Source of the DNA: Synanceia verrucosa
Taxonomy: Eukaryota > Chordata > Actinopteri > Perciformes > Synanceiidae
Direction: 5' to 3'
Length of the DNA stretch: 64,000 nt
Assembly: GCA_029721515.1 (NCBI GenBank)
Contig: CM056558.1
Span: 12,245,240-12,309,239, forward strand
Shown here: positions 36,961 through 50,600 of the stretch, in pieces
Layout of the letters: each line of letters opens with the position of its first letter
Numbering within the stretch: the stretch's first letter is position 1
Program-made: the position numbers and the translations under genes
The notes under the pieces: model-generated
The model's database searches: none
Told to the model about the DNA's origin: nothing
Seen by the model: only the letters and a program-made list of their open reading frames with translations

Positions 36961-38229
36961 TACATGAGTGGGAGGGGATATTTGCTACGAAACAGAGAGC
37001 ATGCCAATAAATGTTCAAGAGAAGTAATCAGAGTCAGCAATCTTCCAGGTAATTGAGTGTAAAGCCTGACTTACTGACCCTCCAGTGGACAGCAGGGTGT
37101 TTTATTTATTAGCACTTTGAAGAAGAAAACATCCGCTTCCATGACACATGAAACTTTTGAACCAGGTAAATTTTTCTACACTTTCTCTACACATGTAGGT
37201 ACAAAGAAAGGTGAAATGGCCCTTCTGGATATTTTTTACCATTTTTTGCTGGACATCTGCATGGCATTGTATTGTTGTTTTATCACATTAAAATATTTTC
37301 AGAAAGATTTCTCTGAAGTTACACTCCCTGTCCAGGAATGATGCATGAGGCATTTAGAAAAAACTTCCTCCTCTGTGTTGGATATATATGAATTTCAAGC
37401 CCTCTGTATGCAGCTTGGACTTTTTTGTTTCATGGGACAAGACCACATCATATACAGTATTTCCTGACTCTTCCATGACACATTATTGCAAAAAAAAAGA
37501 GGATTAACAGGAGTATATGAAACCTTTCATGTCACAGTGAGTTACAGCTCAGAATCACAGCTGCTCACACAGAGTTGTGGTAAGAATAGGGAGTGTTTTC
37601 CACGTCACTGTCAGCAAATACAGTTCAGGAAACAGGAAGTGCATGAATGTGAATGGGTGAAAGTTGAAATCAACATTTCATCTCCCTCTGGCCTGATCAC
37701 TGTTTGGTCATCACATCCTAACTCCTAATACTTTGAATCCAGTATGTTTAGTAGAATATATTGTACATATTATGTACTCCTATTAAGTACATTTTGAGGT
37801 ATTTTAGTACTTCCATTTCTTGCTACATTATACTTTTACCCCACTACAGTATTTTTGGAGATTCAGTTTATATATATATAGATATAGATATAATTGAACT
37901 TAGGTTAACCCCAACTTTAAACCCTTCATTATTAGGGATTTAATTCTAGAGTAAAATTGTTCAGTAATTCTTTTATTTATATGTGATCTAATCTCATGTA
38001 ATGTCTTGTCATATTGTGTGTGTTTGTTTTGTCAGGAAAATTTTTCACCATTTAATCATCCACAGCCACACCCTCCACATCACTGTGATGAATGTGATTC
38101 ATGTAAACTTTTTCTGCATAGAACTGACAGACAATTCAAGTCTATGGTGCCATCATGTGGGTATGACATTAAAGTGTTACTAATGTTACTGGTGTTACTA
38201 GTGTTAAGTTACTAATGTAAAGCAAATAT

Positions 38230-38560
38230 TGAACACTGAAGATTGTTTATTGTCATGTGAACAGTGAGGAAACATGTTTCCCTGGACAAAGAAATATTTC
38301 CTTTGCTATCCACTGTGAACGTTGAGCAACAAATCAAAGTGTAAAGATAGATAAAAGATAAAAAATTGATAAAGGCAGCTACAATACAAGTAAGGCAGCA
38401 ATGTGAAAAATACAATATATACAATGAAAGGAGCGCAAAGAGGTAGTGCAACGATATGCAATATTGAGAAAAGTCCAATGTTGAGCTGCTATGTGCAATA
38501 TTGACCAGAAGAGGCAGTCATGATTGAAGAATCCTGTCAGCTCTTTAGGTGTCTGATGGC
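38230..38560. repeat. LINE-3'-end-like repeat block
   Basis: Contains tttattgtcatgtgaacag and ends gatggcagtgggg, words seen in many fish retroposon tails (from memory). It directly precedes a SINE insertion. No reverse transcriptase frame is present. Confidence 0.35.
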
Positions 38561-38585
38561 AGTGGGGGATACCACCGCTATTCTG

Positions 38586-38880
38586 GGGCAGCACGGTGGT
38601 GTAGTGGTTAGCACTGGTGTCTCACAGCAAGAAGGCACCTGGTTTGATTCCCGGCCCAGGGCCTTTCTGTGTGGAGTTTGCATGTTCTTCCTGTGTCTGC
38701 ATGGTTTCTTTCTGGGTACTCCGGCTTCCTCCTGCCATCCCTAAACATGCATGGGGATTAGATTAATTGGCTAATTTAAATTGCCTGTAGGTGTGAATGA
38801 GAGTGTGAGTGGTTGTTTGTCTTTATGTGCTGTGCTCCCTGCCTTTTGCCCTATGACAGCTGGGATAGGCTCCAGTCCAG
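38586..38880 (+). mobile_element. SINE copy, 3' truncated
   Basis: The head ggcagcacggtggtgtagtgg and B-box-like ctggtttgattccc are intact. The body follows to agctgggataggctcc, but the GGAT tail is missing. Confidence 0.75.
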
Positions 38881-39479
38881 ACACTTGCAGAAATGTATAA
38901 TGCTCCTAATAACTAAAGTAATAGAAATTAGTAATCTGTGAAAATGTTATTCTTTGTATAGTGATATAGCATATACAATACATTCATTCAGCTCTTCATT
39001 GAACATATACGTATATTCAAATAGAAATATTTAAACTGCTGTATTACATTGTACTATATCATAATATGTTATTGTTTATGATACTATTTTCTGTCTTAAA
39101 TTTCTACAATTCTATTTTAATGTAGATAAATACTGAGTGTCATTACTTAATCACATCATATTGTGTTGGTGTACAGTGTTGTTTTTTACTTACAGAGTTT
39201 GAGATCGGTAGGTAGAGAATGAATGTAATCAATTTTAGTCATTTTGGGGTTGTAAACAGTAAATACAAACGTAATGTTATTTACTGACAGCAGATGGCAG
39301 TAATGAACCAGAGTTAATGTCGCTGAGCCGTGAACTGTTCCCAGAAAGCTCTTTCCTTTACCTGCCAACTTCAATATTTATGTTGTTGTATTATTATGCT
39401 TATTTAATATTTAAGAATACAAATTACCGGACATTACCAACATATTGCTAAAATAACAGAGGAAAATGAAGTACGGTCT

Positions 39480-39757
39480 TCCATAGCAAAAGCATGATTA
39501 TCGTTATAAAGTGGGCAGAGCGGAGGACAACATCACCGCCCACTTGCTGATGGTAGCAGGTCGTACGGCCTCCACTGTTTTGATTCACTCTCACAGCCCG
39601 GACAGGCGGGGCAGAGATGGCGGAAGACTGAAGACTGTCGGGGTAATCACTTCAAACCACCCTACTACTTCGGTGAAGTTCCGTTGTATTAATTAAGATA
39701 TCGGAGTAGTCAGTGAAGCTGGCAGCTTTGCCCGGTACTCGAGTCCGTCCAGAGGAC
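39480..39757 (+). promoter_or_regulatory. rubcn promoter / 5' UTR region
   Basis: Sequence just upstream of the rubcn start codon is richer in CpG than its surroundings (gtacggcc, gacaggcgggg, gtcggggtaatc). No TATA box is clear. The transcription start cannot be placed from sequence alone. Confidence 0.35.
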
Positions 39758-42700
39758 ATGGAGATATCAGCGGAGGGTGAGGAGGAGGAGGAACGCAGGT
39801 AAGTGACAGCCTGGGCTAAGCTGGTTAACCTCAGACGGCTAGCTGTTCTTGTCAAGAGTGACTGTAGTTATATAAAGATATAAACAGCACTGGAAATTAT
39901 TTCACTGAGCATCCATTCGCCGATACGCTTAAGAAGACCAACAATAATTTTGCAGAGGAAATTCACTTTAATTGAAATTTAGTGATGTTGGTGGCTAACT
40001 AGCTAGCTAGCTAGCTAGAATGCTGGTGGCTGGTGGAATAACGTAATTGAAGCTGGAGTGCTAGCGGCAAAGCTAGGCTAACTTGACATATCTGTGCTTG
40101 ACAACTTGGTGCCAGCACCAGTTGTCTAATATCAAATGACTGTTCCAGTCATTGCACAAAGTGTGACTGCATTCAAGCAACTGGTTTGTACATATGTTAG
40201 CTAACCGCTAGTGCATTTAACTTTACCACCTAGCGTTAGTATTGGTCACAGTTTACTACTTCCGAGCTTGGTGGTGCGAACGGCTAGCTGTCAAATGAAG
40301 TTAACATCTGCGGAAAGTTGCTTTGTGAATTGTGCAAGACAGCAACACAATACTAGCGGTAATTAAAACATCGTATTGGATTCAGCTACGTGTCTAGCAA
40401 AGTATATGCATTTTGCTGACATAATTAACTATTTCTGGAAGAGGTTGTAAGAGGAAATGCTGCACCAGTCTGTTTTCGACCAAGTAAGCGATGCTAAAAT
40501 GACAGTCATGTCTGAATCATGCACACATGTACTTCCTGATGTAAGTATTGTGAGTATCAGTAGGGTATTAGATATACAGTTGATGAGGAGCAGGGCCATG
40601 ATAACTTTGAGATTACTATTGTTTGTTTCTTTAAAGAAGGTGATTTCACATTCCTCCTTTGGCTTGTTCATCGGGTTTTACGATTACTCTCACTTGTTTG
40701 TTATGGTGTCATGAGACCCTTGACGGCCCTTGATTAACTCAGCAACCTCTCAGAGCCTTGTAGTATTTCACCCCTTGCTGTCCAACAAACAGTCATATTA
40801 TATACACAAAGAGATACACTTGGCATAGGACACAACACACACAGATTTGTTTGTCTTGATGATATGGTAAACTGCTGACCTAAGGGGAATAATAGGAATT
40901 CCTGGATATGAGGCAGCTCGTTATGGCTCTTTAGGAATGTGACCTGATGTGGTCACTGCTTTCATAAAATAACAGCTTTGAAGCTTCTAATGCACATGCT
41001 TCAGAGCTCGGTGCTCTTCTTTAGGCAGAAGTAGTACAGCTTATATAGGGTAATCATAAATGTATCATACTTGTGTATTTAGACTTGATAGTGATAACAC
41101 ATTTTATGGATGGTCAGCACTCCCGGTTAGTCACTGAGTTCCAAGTAAAGCAAGATTATCATAATTAAACTGCTGAAGACAGTCAATTTTTCATTTTGGT
41201 AAAACTATTTTTGTCTAAGTGACTCTTGATTTTTAAACTATAACACTGCTGACACCAGCATTTCTTTACCTCCTTCCTCATTCGTAAGCAAATATCCTTC
41301 CTCATCATGTCTCTCTCCTTCTTGCTGCACCGTTATCCTTTCAGGAGGGAGCATTGGAAGCTACTGTCCAGCCTGAAGATTACAGTGGAAGGTCTTGTGT
41401 CCACCAACAACCCTAATGTGTGGTCACGTTATGGTGGCCTACAACGGCTCCACAAGGACATGAACAACATCCTGATTCATGGGCTGAAGAATGAGCAGGT
41501 CAGTACTCAGAATATCTGACTGATGCCACTTTCTGTTTTTCCATTTACTGCTGTGGACATATCACTACCCATCACTTTCTGTTAGACCTCCAGCCAGCTC
41601 TTGACAGGTTTTGCAGGTCAAAGTTAGATTTGGACTGAAAACCTGGGATGAAATCTTTTGTTTGCGCACGGAGGAGTAATTGATTCTGTGTCCCATAACC
41701 CCACGATACCACACCATCAGTAAACCAACTGCAGTATTGGTTGGTTACCCCTGACATTGTAGATATAGAAGTAATTAAAACTAAACTTATATTAGTAAAG
41801 CCTTGTGATCTGTTTTATAACATTTTACTGTACCAGTGCCTCTGTCTTTCCACAGTGGCTGATTGTGTGTTTATTGTAGCTGATTTTCTCTGCAACTGGG
41901 TCATGCTGGTATTGTGTTGCAGGTGTACTACAAGCAGAGAGACTACTGGCCGTTTGTGTGGTGTGTTCGCTACATCAGCCCCCACCTTGCCACGCACGTT
42001 GAACAGGTATGAATCCTATCACTGGACTCTAGAGCAGTGGAGATGCATTCTCAGGAGCTGGGCTTGGCCCCTTAGTTCCAGTGAAAGGAACTCTGAATGC
42101 TTCAGCATACCAAGACATTTTGGACAATTCCACGCTCCCAACTTTGTGGGAACCGTTTGGAGCTGGCCCCTTCCTCTTCCAACATGACTGTGCACCAGTG
42201 TACAAAGCAAGGTCCATAAAGACATGGATGACAGAGTCTGGTGTGGATGAACTTGACTGGCCTGCATAGAGTCCTGACCTCAACCTGATAGAACACGTTT
42301 GGGAAGAATTAGAGCAGAGACTGAGAGCCAGGCCTTCTCGTCCAACATCAGTGTGTGACCTCACAAATACACTTCTGGAAGAATGGTCAAAAATTCCCAT
42401 AAACACACTCCTAAACCTTGTGGACAGCCTTCCCAGAAGAGTTGAAGCTGTTATAGCTGTGGTGGTATGGGTGGTATGGTATAGGAGAATCTGCTGCCTT
42501 AACTTAGCTTTTACAGAGCCTCTCACTCTGCAAAACTTATTCACACACTCCGCCATCTGTGTGTGTAACCAATCTGATGGTGCTGTGGGTGGGACAACTG
42601 GAAACGGAGTATTATTTCAGTTTTAAATTGATCAGCCGTCGATCGTCGTCACCCTTCACAAAATGCTTCTGTTTCATGTTTCCTTCTCTGTGCTTCCACA

Positions 42701-45700
42701 GTTCAGTCACCTGGAACCAGTGCTGTGCAGCGGGATGCAGAGTGCTGGTGAGAGCTACAAGGCTGAGCGCTGGCTCCTTCACAGCTTACAGGTTCACATG
42801 CTGTCACCTCAGCTTCGACCTCTGCTCCGGCATCTGGGGCACACACGTAAATACTATAATGGTGAGTCACATTAATGGTCCAGTTTAACTATATACTGGT
42901 ATATACATATACATATATTTTCTGTCGTGGTATCACGTTAAATCGTGGATTTGACCATGCCCCCATTCATTTAGATAGAGGTCCGGTCTCCTTGGAGGCA
43001 TTGCCAAGATGGCTGCCGAGTGGCATAACTTGCCTAGGAGGACTTTGGTATTATGTCAATGGCACTCAGAGAGTTAATGTAGAAGACAGTTGTTGTGAAG
43101 TGTAAACTAAAGTTGATGCAGCTAATATCATCTGCTCCTGTCCTTCTGAATGGCTTTCTCCACTGTTTCACTTTCCACTGTGTGTATTAACTCATGCCCC
43201 ATTGATATATTATCTCTCATTGTCTTATCGCATTTCTTGTGCCTCTCTGTCTCTGCCTCTCAGACGATGCCTTTCTGCTGAGCGAGCCCCATGTGACTGC
43301 CATGTTCCAGTGTCTGGAAGCTGTGGAGCAGAATAATCCCAAGCTGCTGGCCCAAATAGACACTGTCGGGGTGGGTCTTGTGAAATGGCTTCTGTGAAGT
43401 CTGTCTACCTTGCTACAGATTGTTGATTGTTGATAGTGTTATGTTCATCTTCTGTTAATGATTATTTATTGTGTTCACGACATTATGTGATTTTGTGCTG
43501 TATTTTATTTATTTTTGCTCAAATGTGTCTTTAAAGTGGGCGGCACGGTGGCGTAGTGGTTAGCACTGTCGCCTCACAGCAAGAAGGTACCGGGTTCCAA
43601 TCCCGGGGCCTTTCTGTGTGGAGTTTGCATGTTCTCCCCATGTCTGTGTGGGTTCTCTTCAGGTACTCCGGCTTCCTCCCACCATCCAAAATCATGCATG
43701 GGGATTAGGTTAATTGGTTAATTTAAATTGCCCGTAGGTGTGAATGTGAGTGTGAGTGGTTGTCTGTCTCTGTGCCCTGCAATAAACTGGCAACTCGTCC
43801 AGGGTGTACCCTGCCTTTCGGCCCAAGATAGCTGGGATAGGCTCCAGCCCCCCCACGAACCTATGTGAGGATAAGTGGTAGAGAGTGGATGGATGGATGT
43901 GTCTTTAAAATGTCACACCCTCTTTATTGGTCTTAAATGAGTGGTGTTATTTTACACCACCTGTACCTTAGCTTCCTGTTTCAAGGGCCAATCATGGTGA
44001 TGTTAATGTGATAAAACTTTAAGGAGGACATTAGGACAATTTACTTTGTCTCCCTTTTCACTCTTCCCAGCTGTCCCCTCTGAAGGGCCCATCGTGTCTG
44101 GGCTTATTGAAGAGCCAAAGCCTGTGTGTGCTGCCAGGAGCTGGTGGGGTTTGGAGAAGTGCTGATTTGGCTCACAGAGGGGACTCTCTAAATCGCAGAC
44201 TCACCACCTCCAACTGCTCCCTCCGAGAAGCAGTCGCCACCAGCCACAACTCTGGGAACACTATGGGAGCTGGATCCCAAAACAGCAACAACACAAGTGA
44301 GGAAAGGGCGAAGTGTGACACGTGTAGTATTTTTTTTTTTTTTTTTTTTTCTTAGTAAAAGTTGCATATTAACAATTCTCATATGGCACAACTAAATGTG
44401 CTGTAATGATAACTCTCAACGTAAGCAGAAAGCAGATGATGTGTCTGGGTTTGACTTGTCTGGTATTCGCATCCCTTCATTACTGTTAAAGTCCTTGTAA
44501 TAAATAAATTAGTAGTAAAGTAATACATTTCAATATAACCTTTGGTCATTGAAGTGTTGCTGAAGTGCTGGTTGATTTGGTTATTTTGGCAAATAGAGCT
44601 GGAAACTTGCTGACACAACAAGGTGGAACAAAAACATGATTGATCGACCATCTGCTGTGTCATTGGAGAGCTGGAAAAAGTTGAGACAAGCGGGTGACAG
44701 TTTGTAGCTTCACGTTGTCATCACATCTGGGTTTATAGTCAATTTTAGAGACAGATTTTTTTTGGGGTGGGGGGGGACGGAAATTAAGTTGTACAATGAC
44801 TGAAGCAAATGACAAAATGGTCACTATTCTGTGATCAGTACATACAGGGATAGAAGGGCTGGGATTGGGGGATGGCTCCATGAATGCACTATAGTGTGGA
44901 TGTGAATGGACAGACTGAGTTACTATACAGAGGCCTGATTGTTTGTTTGTTATTAAAAAAATGTGTTGATACAGCCTCAAATTTTCCTGAACTGGCCATG
45001 CTCACTAAAATGAATAATCTGTTTCAGAGTGGGTTTCCAAAGAAATATCATTGTAATATTATTTTAATAGTATTGGATTAAGCACATTGTGTTAGATAAC
45101 CCTTGCCAATTCCACACCAGCAAGTGAGAAACAGGCCCATGACCATGTGTCCTCATCTACCTGTTCTGTTGCAGACGCTACCTCTCCAGCCAGCAGTGTG
45201 GGGGCTCCCTGGGTGTGCGTGTCCAGGCCGGGGGAGAGTGAAAGGGGTGTGATGCCCCCTCCTGGCCCTTGCATCTCCCTAACAGAGTCCCCCTCACCCA
45301 CCTCTCCTCAGCCTGAGGCCGGAGACTCTGGTGACTGTGACTATGACGATGGTCCAGAGTACTTGGCTATTGGTAACCTGGGGCAACGCAGCCGCTGTGA
45401 CTCCCGAGGCTCCACCCACAGCAGCGAGCAGGGCTCCACCCAGGACCAGTCCCTGCTACGAATTCCCCTGGCTCCACCCCCACCCAGGCGCTCATCTTTC
45501 TCAGATTGTCAGCGGGGGCCAGGCCGGGGGCCCCGGGGACACACCCGCTCATTTTCTGACACGGGGGTCAAACAGAATCTTGGGAACGGTAAGTAAACTA
45601 AACTCCGTGATGTTTTCACGTAACTCGTGAAAATAGTTGGGCTACCTTCAACAATTACAAAATAAGCTTCAAAAGGAACTAAATTTGTTTATTTTCAATA

Positions 45701-47608
45701 GGGCCTTTTTTGTTTCCTGTGAATAAAGTGCTTTGAATGTCGTCAAAAAGTCTGTCAGTATTTTAGCATAAATATCACACAGGCTGCGGGGGACTGCGAT
45801 CAGCGACCCGCTGCAGGAAAAACACTCAAGCTTCAGATTTTGAATGGTGTTGTATTACGTCAATGGCACTCAAAGAGTTAAAGGCAAGCAAGGCTGAACT
45901 GAAGTGATAGATCTCTGTTCTACATCTCTCCTCTGCTTCTTTCAGTACGTGGGACAGCACTCAACAGACATATGCAAAGAGCCTAAACAAAGCCCACCTG
46001 TAGTTTTGTTGGTTTTTATATTTTTCAATAGGACACATGAAACTTATATTTGGGCAATATTTGGAATAAAGAATATTTAATCGCACAGATCATTGCTAAA
46101 ATGCCTGCCAGTTGGTCCGGGTATGTGTGAATGGGTGTAACTATAATGGGACAAATTGAATTAAATGTCGATGTTATACCAATACTAGGACTATTACTAC
46201 TCATAATAATTAATACATAAATTGGAAAATAAGGCAAATATTGTCCTGGCATTGGCAGAGCCTTCAGCAATTTGCGATCACTCTGAACATCGTCAGTCCC
46301 ATTCAGATGTGAGTTTACCTGTATATTGTTTTTATTTGAAGCTCTGTTAGATCTTTCTCAGAAGACTTTAAACATTTCTGAGTTAACACGTCTCTTCTCT
46401 TTGCTCACTGTTTCCTCTTCTTGGTTTGAGGTAACTTTCTCTCCTTCTGCTCTGTCTCTCTCTTTTTACTGTTTGTGCGAAGGAGGGGGCCACCGAAAAA
46501 TCACCATAATAATAGAAGATCCGGTTGCAGGTTGGCAGTGCAGTTCTGCTGTGCTCCATCACTATACCCCTCCTTTTTTTTCTTTTTCTCTGCATGCCGA
46601 TGAACTCTCCATCTCTCCATCCCATCTCATTAGTTTGGTCAAATTGATGTGATGAGCCCCAGAATGATCCCTTTCAATGTTTTTATTTATGCACATCGAT
46701 CAGTGCTGGGTTGAAAGTATTATGCAAGCCGTATAACATTTTCATTTCATTACAGTTATGCTTGTGATGTCCTGGCAGGAGTACTGACATTTAGAATTTT
46801 CCATAAAACTGTACTGTTTGCTGCAGTATAGTATAAGCTTTGGCTCGCTTTGGATCTTCTTCACCAGCTTGTAGAAGTGTATCACTTAAGTGTCTCTCAG
46901 ATTTTTTTTCTATCTGAATATCCCTTATTCAAGTCATTACACTGACAAAGGTCAGCAGACATGTTTTTGCATGCAATAAATGGAGCTATCTCCATAGACA
47001 TCATCGATTATTTGACAGAAAAATTAAAGCACATTTTAACCTGCTTTATGTATGAATGGTGACACATGTTCCCATTAATGTAAAATAATTCAGTGTTTAT
47101 AATGAGTCACTGATTTGTCTTTTAGAATCGGCAGGGGAGGACTGCTGCATGAAGAACTACAGTCCTTTCTCACCTCAGTGCAAAGATACCAGTTCTTCCA
47201 GCCCCCTCTATATGGAGTCTTGTGAGTGCAATAGTAGAAAAATGTTGCTCTTATCCTGTGATTATTAAGTATTTAAGGAATATTTGAGTGTGAGAATGTC
47301 CAATGCAAACTGAAATTTGGGAGGAAGTTGGACAGGAAAGTTAACTTCCTGAATGTGAATGTAGCAAGAGAGAAAGCTGGTCCATAAACATGACCTGAGC
47401 AGGAAGGTCATAGAAAGGTTGATTAGGTGTGTGTGTGTGTGTAGTGTGTGTTATTGGGATTTTATGGTTTTGATAATAAAATACTCTGATAGCATGCGTT
47501 TGACTTTTGGCAAGTTTGGTACTTTTGATTTTGTTTTGTTTTGAGACATATTAAATCCCCAAACTTATTTTGGAAAGCTAAGATAGATCACATTAAAAAA
47601 TCAGAAAT

Positions 47609-47642
<34 letters not shown>

Positions 47643-50600
47643 TAGTGCAGAAAATACAATTTGTTTGATCAATTTTTGTTTTGTGCATTGTTCGGTGTAT
47701 GTTGTCAGATGGGTCCCAGTACAGCAGTGTTCCAGATGGGATGTTCAGGAAGCCTTCGGAGGGTCAGAGCCTCATCAGCTACCTGTCAGAGCAGGACTTT
47801 GGCAGCTGTGCTGATCTTGAGAAGGTCAGGCTCCATTTTTAAATTGTGACTAATTCTGACTAGTGATGGTGCTTTGTGATCAGTTAGTTGCTTATTTTAT
47901 TCAGGCCTTATAAATGTAAACACTATTCAATCAATTGAGGCAGTTCAAACTCATTTACAAAAGAAATAATTCTAACACTAAAACCTCTGATAAATTACAT
48001 TGTTAACATTTTTAAATCTAGAGAACTTTCTCTTTTTCTTGTAGGAGAACGCTCATTTCAGCATCTCTGAATCCCTTATTGCTGCCATTGAGCTGATGAA
48101 GTACAACCTGAGACGTCGGGAGGAGGAGGGTGAGGAGGAGGGGGACAGCGACTGTGAGATTCAGCAGCTCAAACAGAAGATCCGCCTGCGACGGCAGCAG
48201 ATCCGGCGCAGCCGCCTGCCGCCATGCGCAAACTCCCAGCATAGTAAGGCAAAATTATAGTCACCATGATGTTGCAGTCTTTACTTCACACACTTTTTCA
48301 TTGACTCAGAAATTATTAGTTGATTGTTTACCATATGGTCTAATGGTGAATGTGGTCTCAGTTATTAATGATTAGTTGAGAATAACATTTGTTCCCTTTC
48401 AGTAACTTGTGCTTTGTTTTTTTTTGTTGTTTTTTTTGTTTTTTTTAAATAAACATTACATTATATTATATATAAGGGCTACTTCCACAAATTCCAAAAT
48501 TAGAAAGGAATGCTTAAGCCAATTGTCATAACTAACGTCTTTCATTGAAGACCTCCCAGCTACAGCTATAATTTACAGTCACTTTCCAATTAGGACTTAA
48601 TAGTGTTAGGTTTCCCTGTCCTGCTAATTTAATGTAAGGTCCATTAGTTAGGACAGTCAGCAAAATTCATAAAATAAATGGTTTAATATTTCAATGTAGT
48701 TTGTCACTTCCTCAGGTCTGTGATGTTCTTGCAAAACCATGCAGATCACATTAACTTGACAGCTGTTTTTCGTCTTGTTCAGTAGATTTGTCCCACTGCA
48801 TTTGGTCATTTGCTACCGTTGAGTTCTGTTCTTCACGTCTATGTTGTGTCTCGTCTCTTGCAGTTTTCCATTCCACTGACAGTGGAGGCTCCAGGAGGAG
48901 CTCTCAGGACTCCTGCCAGGGCCTGTCGGACTCTGGCTCAGCTGAGGAGGTGGAGGAGTGTGAACTACAAGGTAGAGAGAGGGATTGAGGCAACACCAGG
49001 AGAGATTATCAGTCTTTGTTTTTTCAGTGTCTTGATTGCTAATAGTTCAGTTCAGCTGGCATCTATTTATTGAAGGTTATCAAGTACAGGTACAGAGTGA
49101 TGTGATGCAGTTAAGTCTTACCTCAGCTGCTGTTTATAGTCAGAGGTTTGAACTTTGACCGAAAGATTCACATCTTTAGTGGAAAGTATTGATTTAAATC
49201 AAAAAGGGTTATGTAGGAAGCCTCTAACGAGTTAATCATGTCAGAGTGAAATAATTTCTTTCTGCTCTATTCATAATTCATAACTTCACCACCACTGTGG
49301 CTTGATGTTGCTAACCAAGTATGTCACATTTTATCATGGACCATGAACAAGTCTGAGTTCCAAAGTCACAAAATGGTTAGCTGTTTTATTAATGTTGCTG
49401 TTTATACAGACTTTGCAGTCATGTGAGCCACAACTCAGATTTATACGGCTGTGATCATTTGATTTGGTGTGTTTGTTCTGTAAAATCTTCTGATATATTC
49501 CAGTCAGCGTTCACACTTTCAACATTTTTCTCCTGAATGAATTGGTTTAATTTCAGTTGCTGTTTTGTGTGACAAACAGTAACAGCATGAGACTAACCAC
49601 TAACTCAGAGAAACATCAGAACTTGTGTTGGTTTGGTGCTGTCAACATGGGTTGTGGGATTCACATGTGCATGTACTTAATGTATTGTTTGATTGTGTTT
49701 GTGTCTAACTGCACAATTGCGGTTTGTGTGTCCAAAGTTCGTTGCATCTTCGGAGTTGTATAACTGCATGACTTCCAAATGTACTCTATCAGTGCACTAT
49801 ACTGCCTCTAACATACAGCTCTGTGGAGTGTTAACAATAATGTCTGTGCTTGTGGTGATGGTTGTGCTGAGTGTTAGTTTCTGTCTCTCAGATGGCTGTG
49901 AGGGTCAGTCCCTGCTGGCGGTGTCTCAGAACGGCCTCTCCCTGTCACTCGCCTCCCTCTTCTCAGGTATCTGCAGGCTCTGGCGAGGCTCCAAAGCCAC
50001 AATATAGATTAGTTTACTGTGGCGAAGCTCTTCAGAGAGGAACCTGATGGCTCCGCTTCAAACTGAGAATTTCCGGCTTTAATGCCTCCTCTAACTGGAT
50101 GAAACTTCAACCATTATAATTTATAGTTCATAGCTTTTTTTTTTTTTTTTTTCCCCTTACTGGTTTATTCAATCCAAGTCATCCGGTGAGCATGATTCAT
50201 CAACATACTAATGTTGCTTTTGTAGCAAGATGGATATAGATTCTTATTTTTGAAGTAAATCTGTTGATTGACAGCTTTCAGTTCGTGCAGTGCCAACCTG
50301 AAGAAAGTATTTTTTTTTATTTTTTTAGAAGTAATGATCGACACAGTACTACTGCACTTAAGACTTAAGAATCATTTTTTTAACTAACATTTGGTTGACA
50401 ATGAACAATGACCAATCATCTGATTGCCAAACAATTAATTTTGGAAGGTAAACAATGTGTCATTAACAAGTTTTTATCCTATGTTGTTGTTATACTTGAT
50501 TCTTTTCACTTGAATAACACAATAACAGAAGTACCTGTCGAACAAAATTGTTCTATAAGCAGAGCTGCAAGTTTTCAGTTTGGAGTAATGCCACCGGCCT

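Larger units (their letters stand above)
34111..39480. other. Intergenic region tsc22d2-rubcn
   Basis: No intact gene. It contains the hairpin at 34254, a short region with weak HEAT-repeat-like frames (35200-35660), two SINE copies (36826 and 38586) and a LINE-tail-like block (38230-38560). The remainder is AT-rich and without recognised content. Confidence 0.6.
41345..43370 (+). other. rubcn: rubcn RUN-domain exons 2-5
   Basis: Exons 41345-41498, 41923-42006, 42702-42861 and 43264-43370. Landmarks are REHWKLLSSLKITVEGLVST, NVWSRYGGLQRLHKDMNNIL, QRDYWPFVWCVRYISPHL, ERWLLHSLQVHMLSPQLRPL and VTAMFQCLEAVEQNNPKLLA. RUN domains are helical bundles that contact small GTPases and PI3K-complex partners. 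The introns between these exons carry a Tc1 remnant (42020) and a piece of repeat family A. Confidence 0.93.
44071..49966 (+). other. rubcn: rubcn Ser/Pro-rich and acidic middle, exons 6-12
   Basis: Exons 44071-44296, 45175-45588, 47126-47221, 47709-47824, 48045-48243, 48864-48971 and 49892-49966. Conserved anchors are DGPEYLAIGNLGQRSRC, RRSSFSDCQ, PSEGQSLISYLSEQDFGSC, ENAHFSISESLIAAIELMK, and an acidic stretch before QQLKQKIRLRRQQIR, which is probably a short coiled coil. The first 80 residues (exon 6) diverge from the mammalian form but keep the KSQSL motif. Confidence 0.9.

Noticed and set aside
45092..45301. Minus-strand frame opposite rubcn exon 7
   Set aside because: Antisense shadow of a GC-rich Ser/Pro coding exon.
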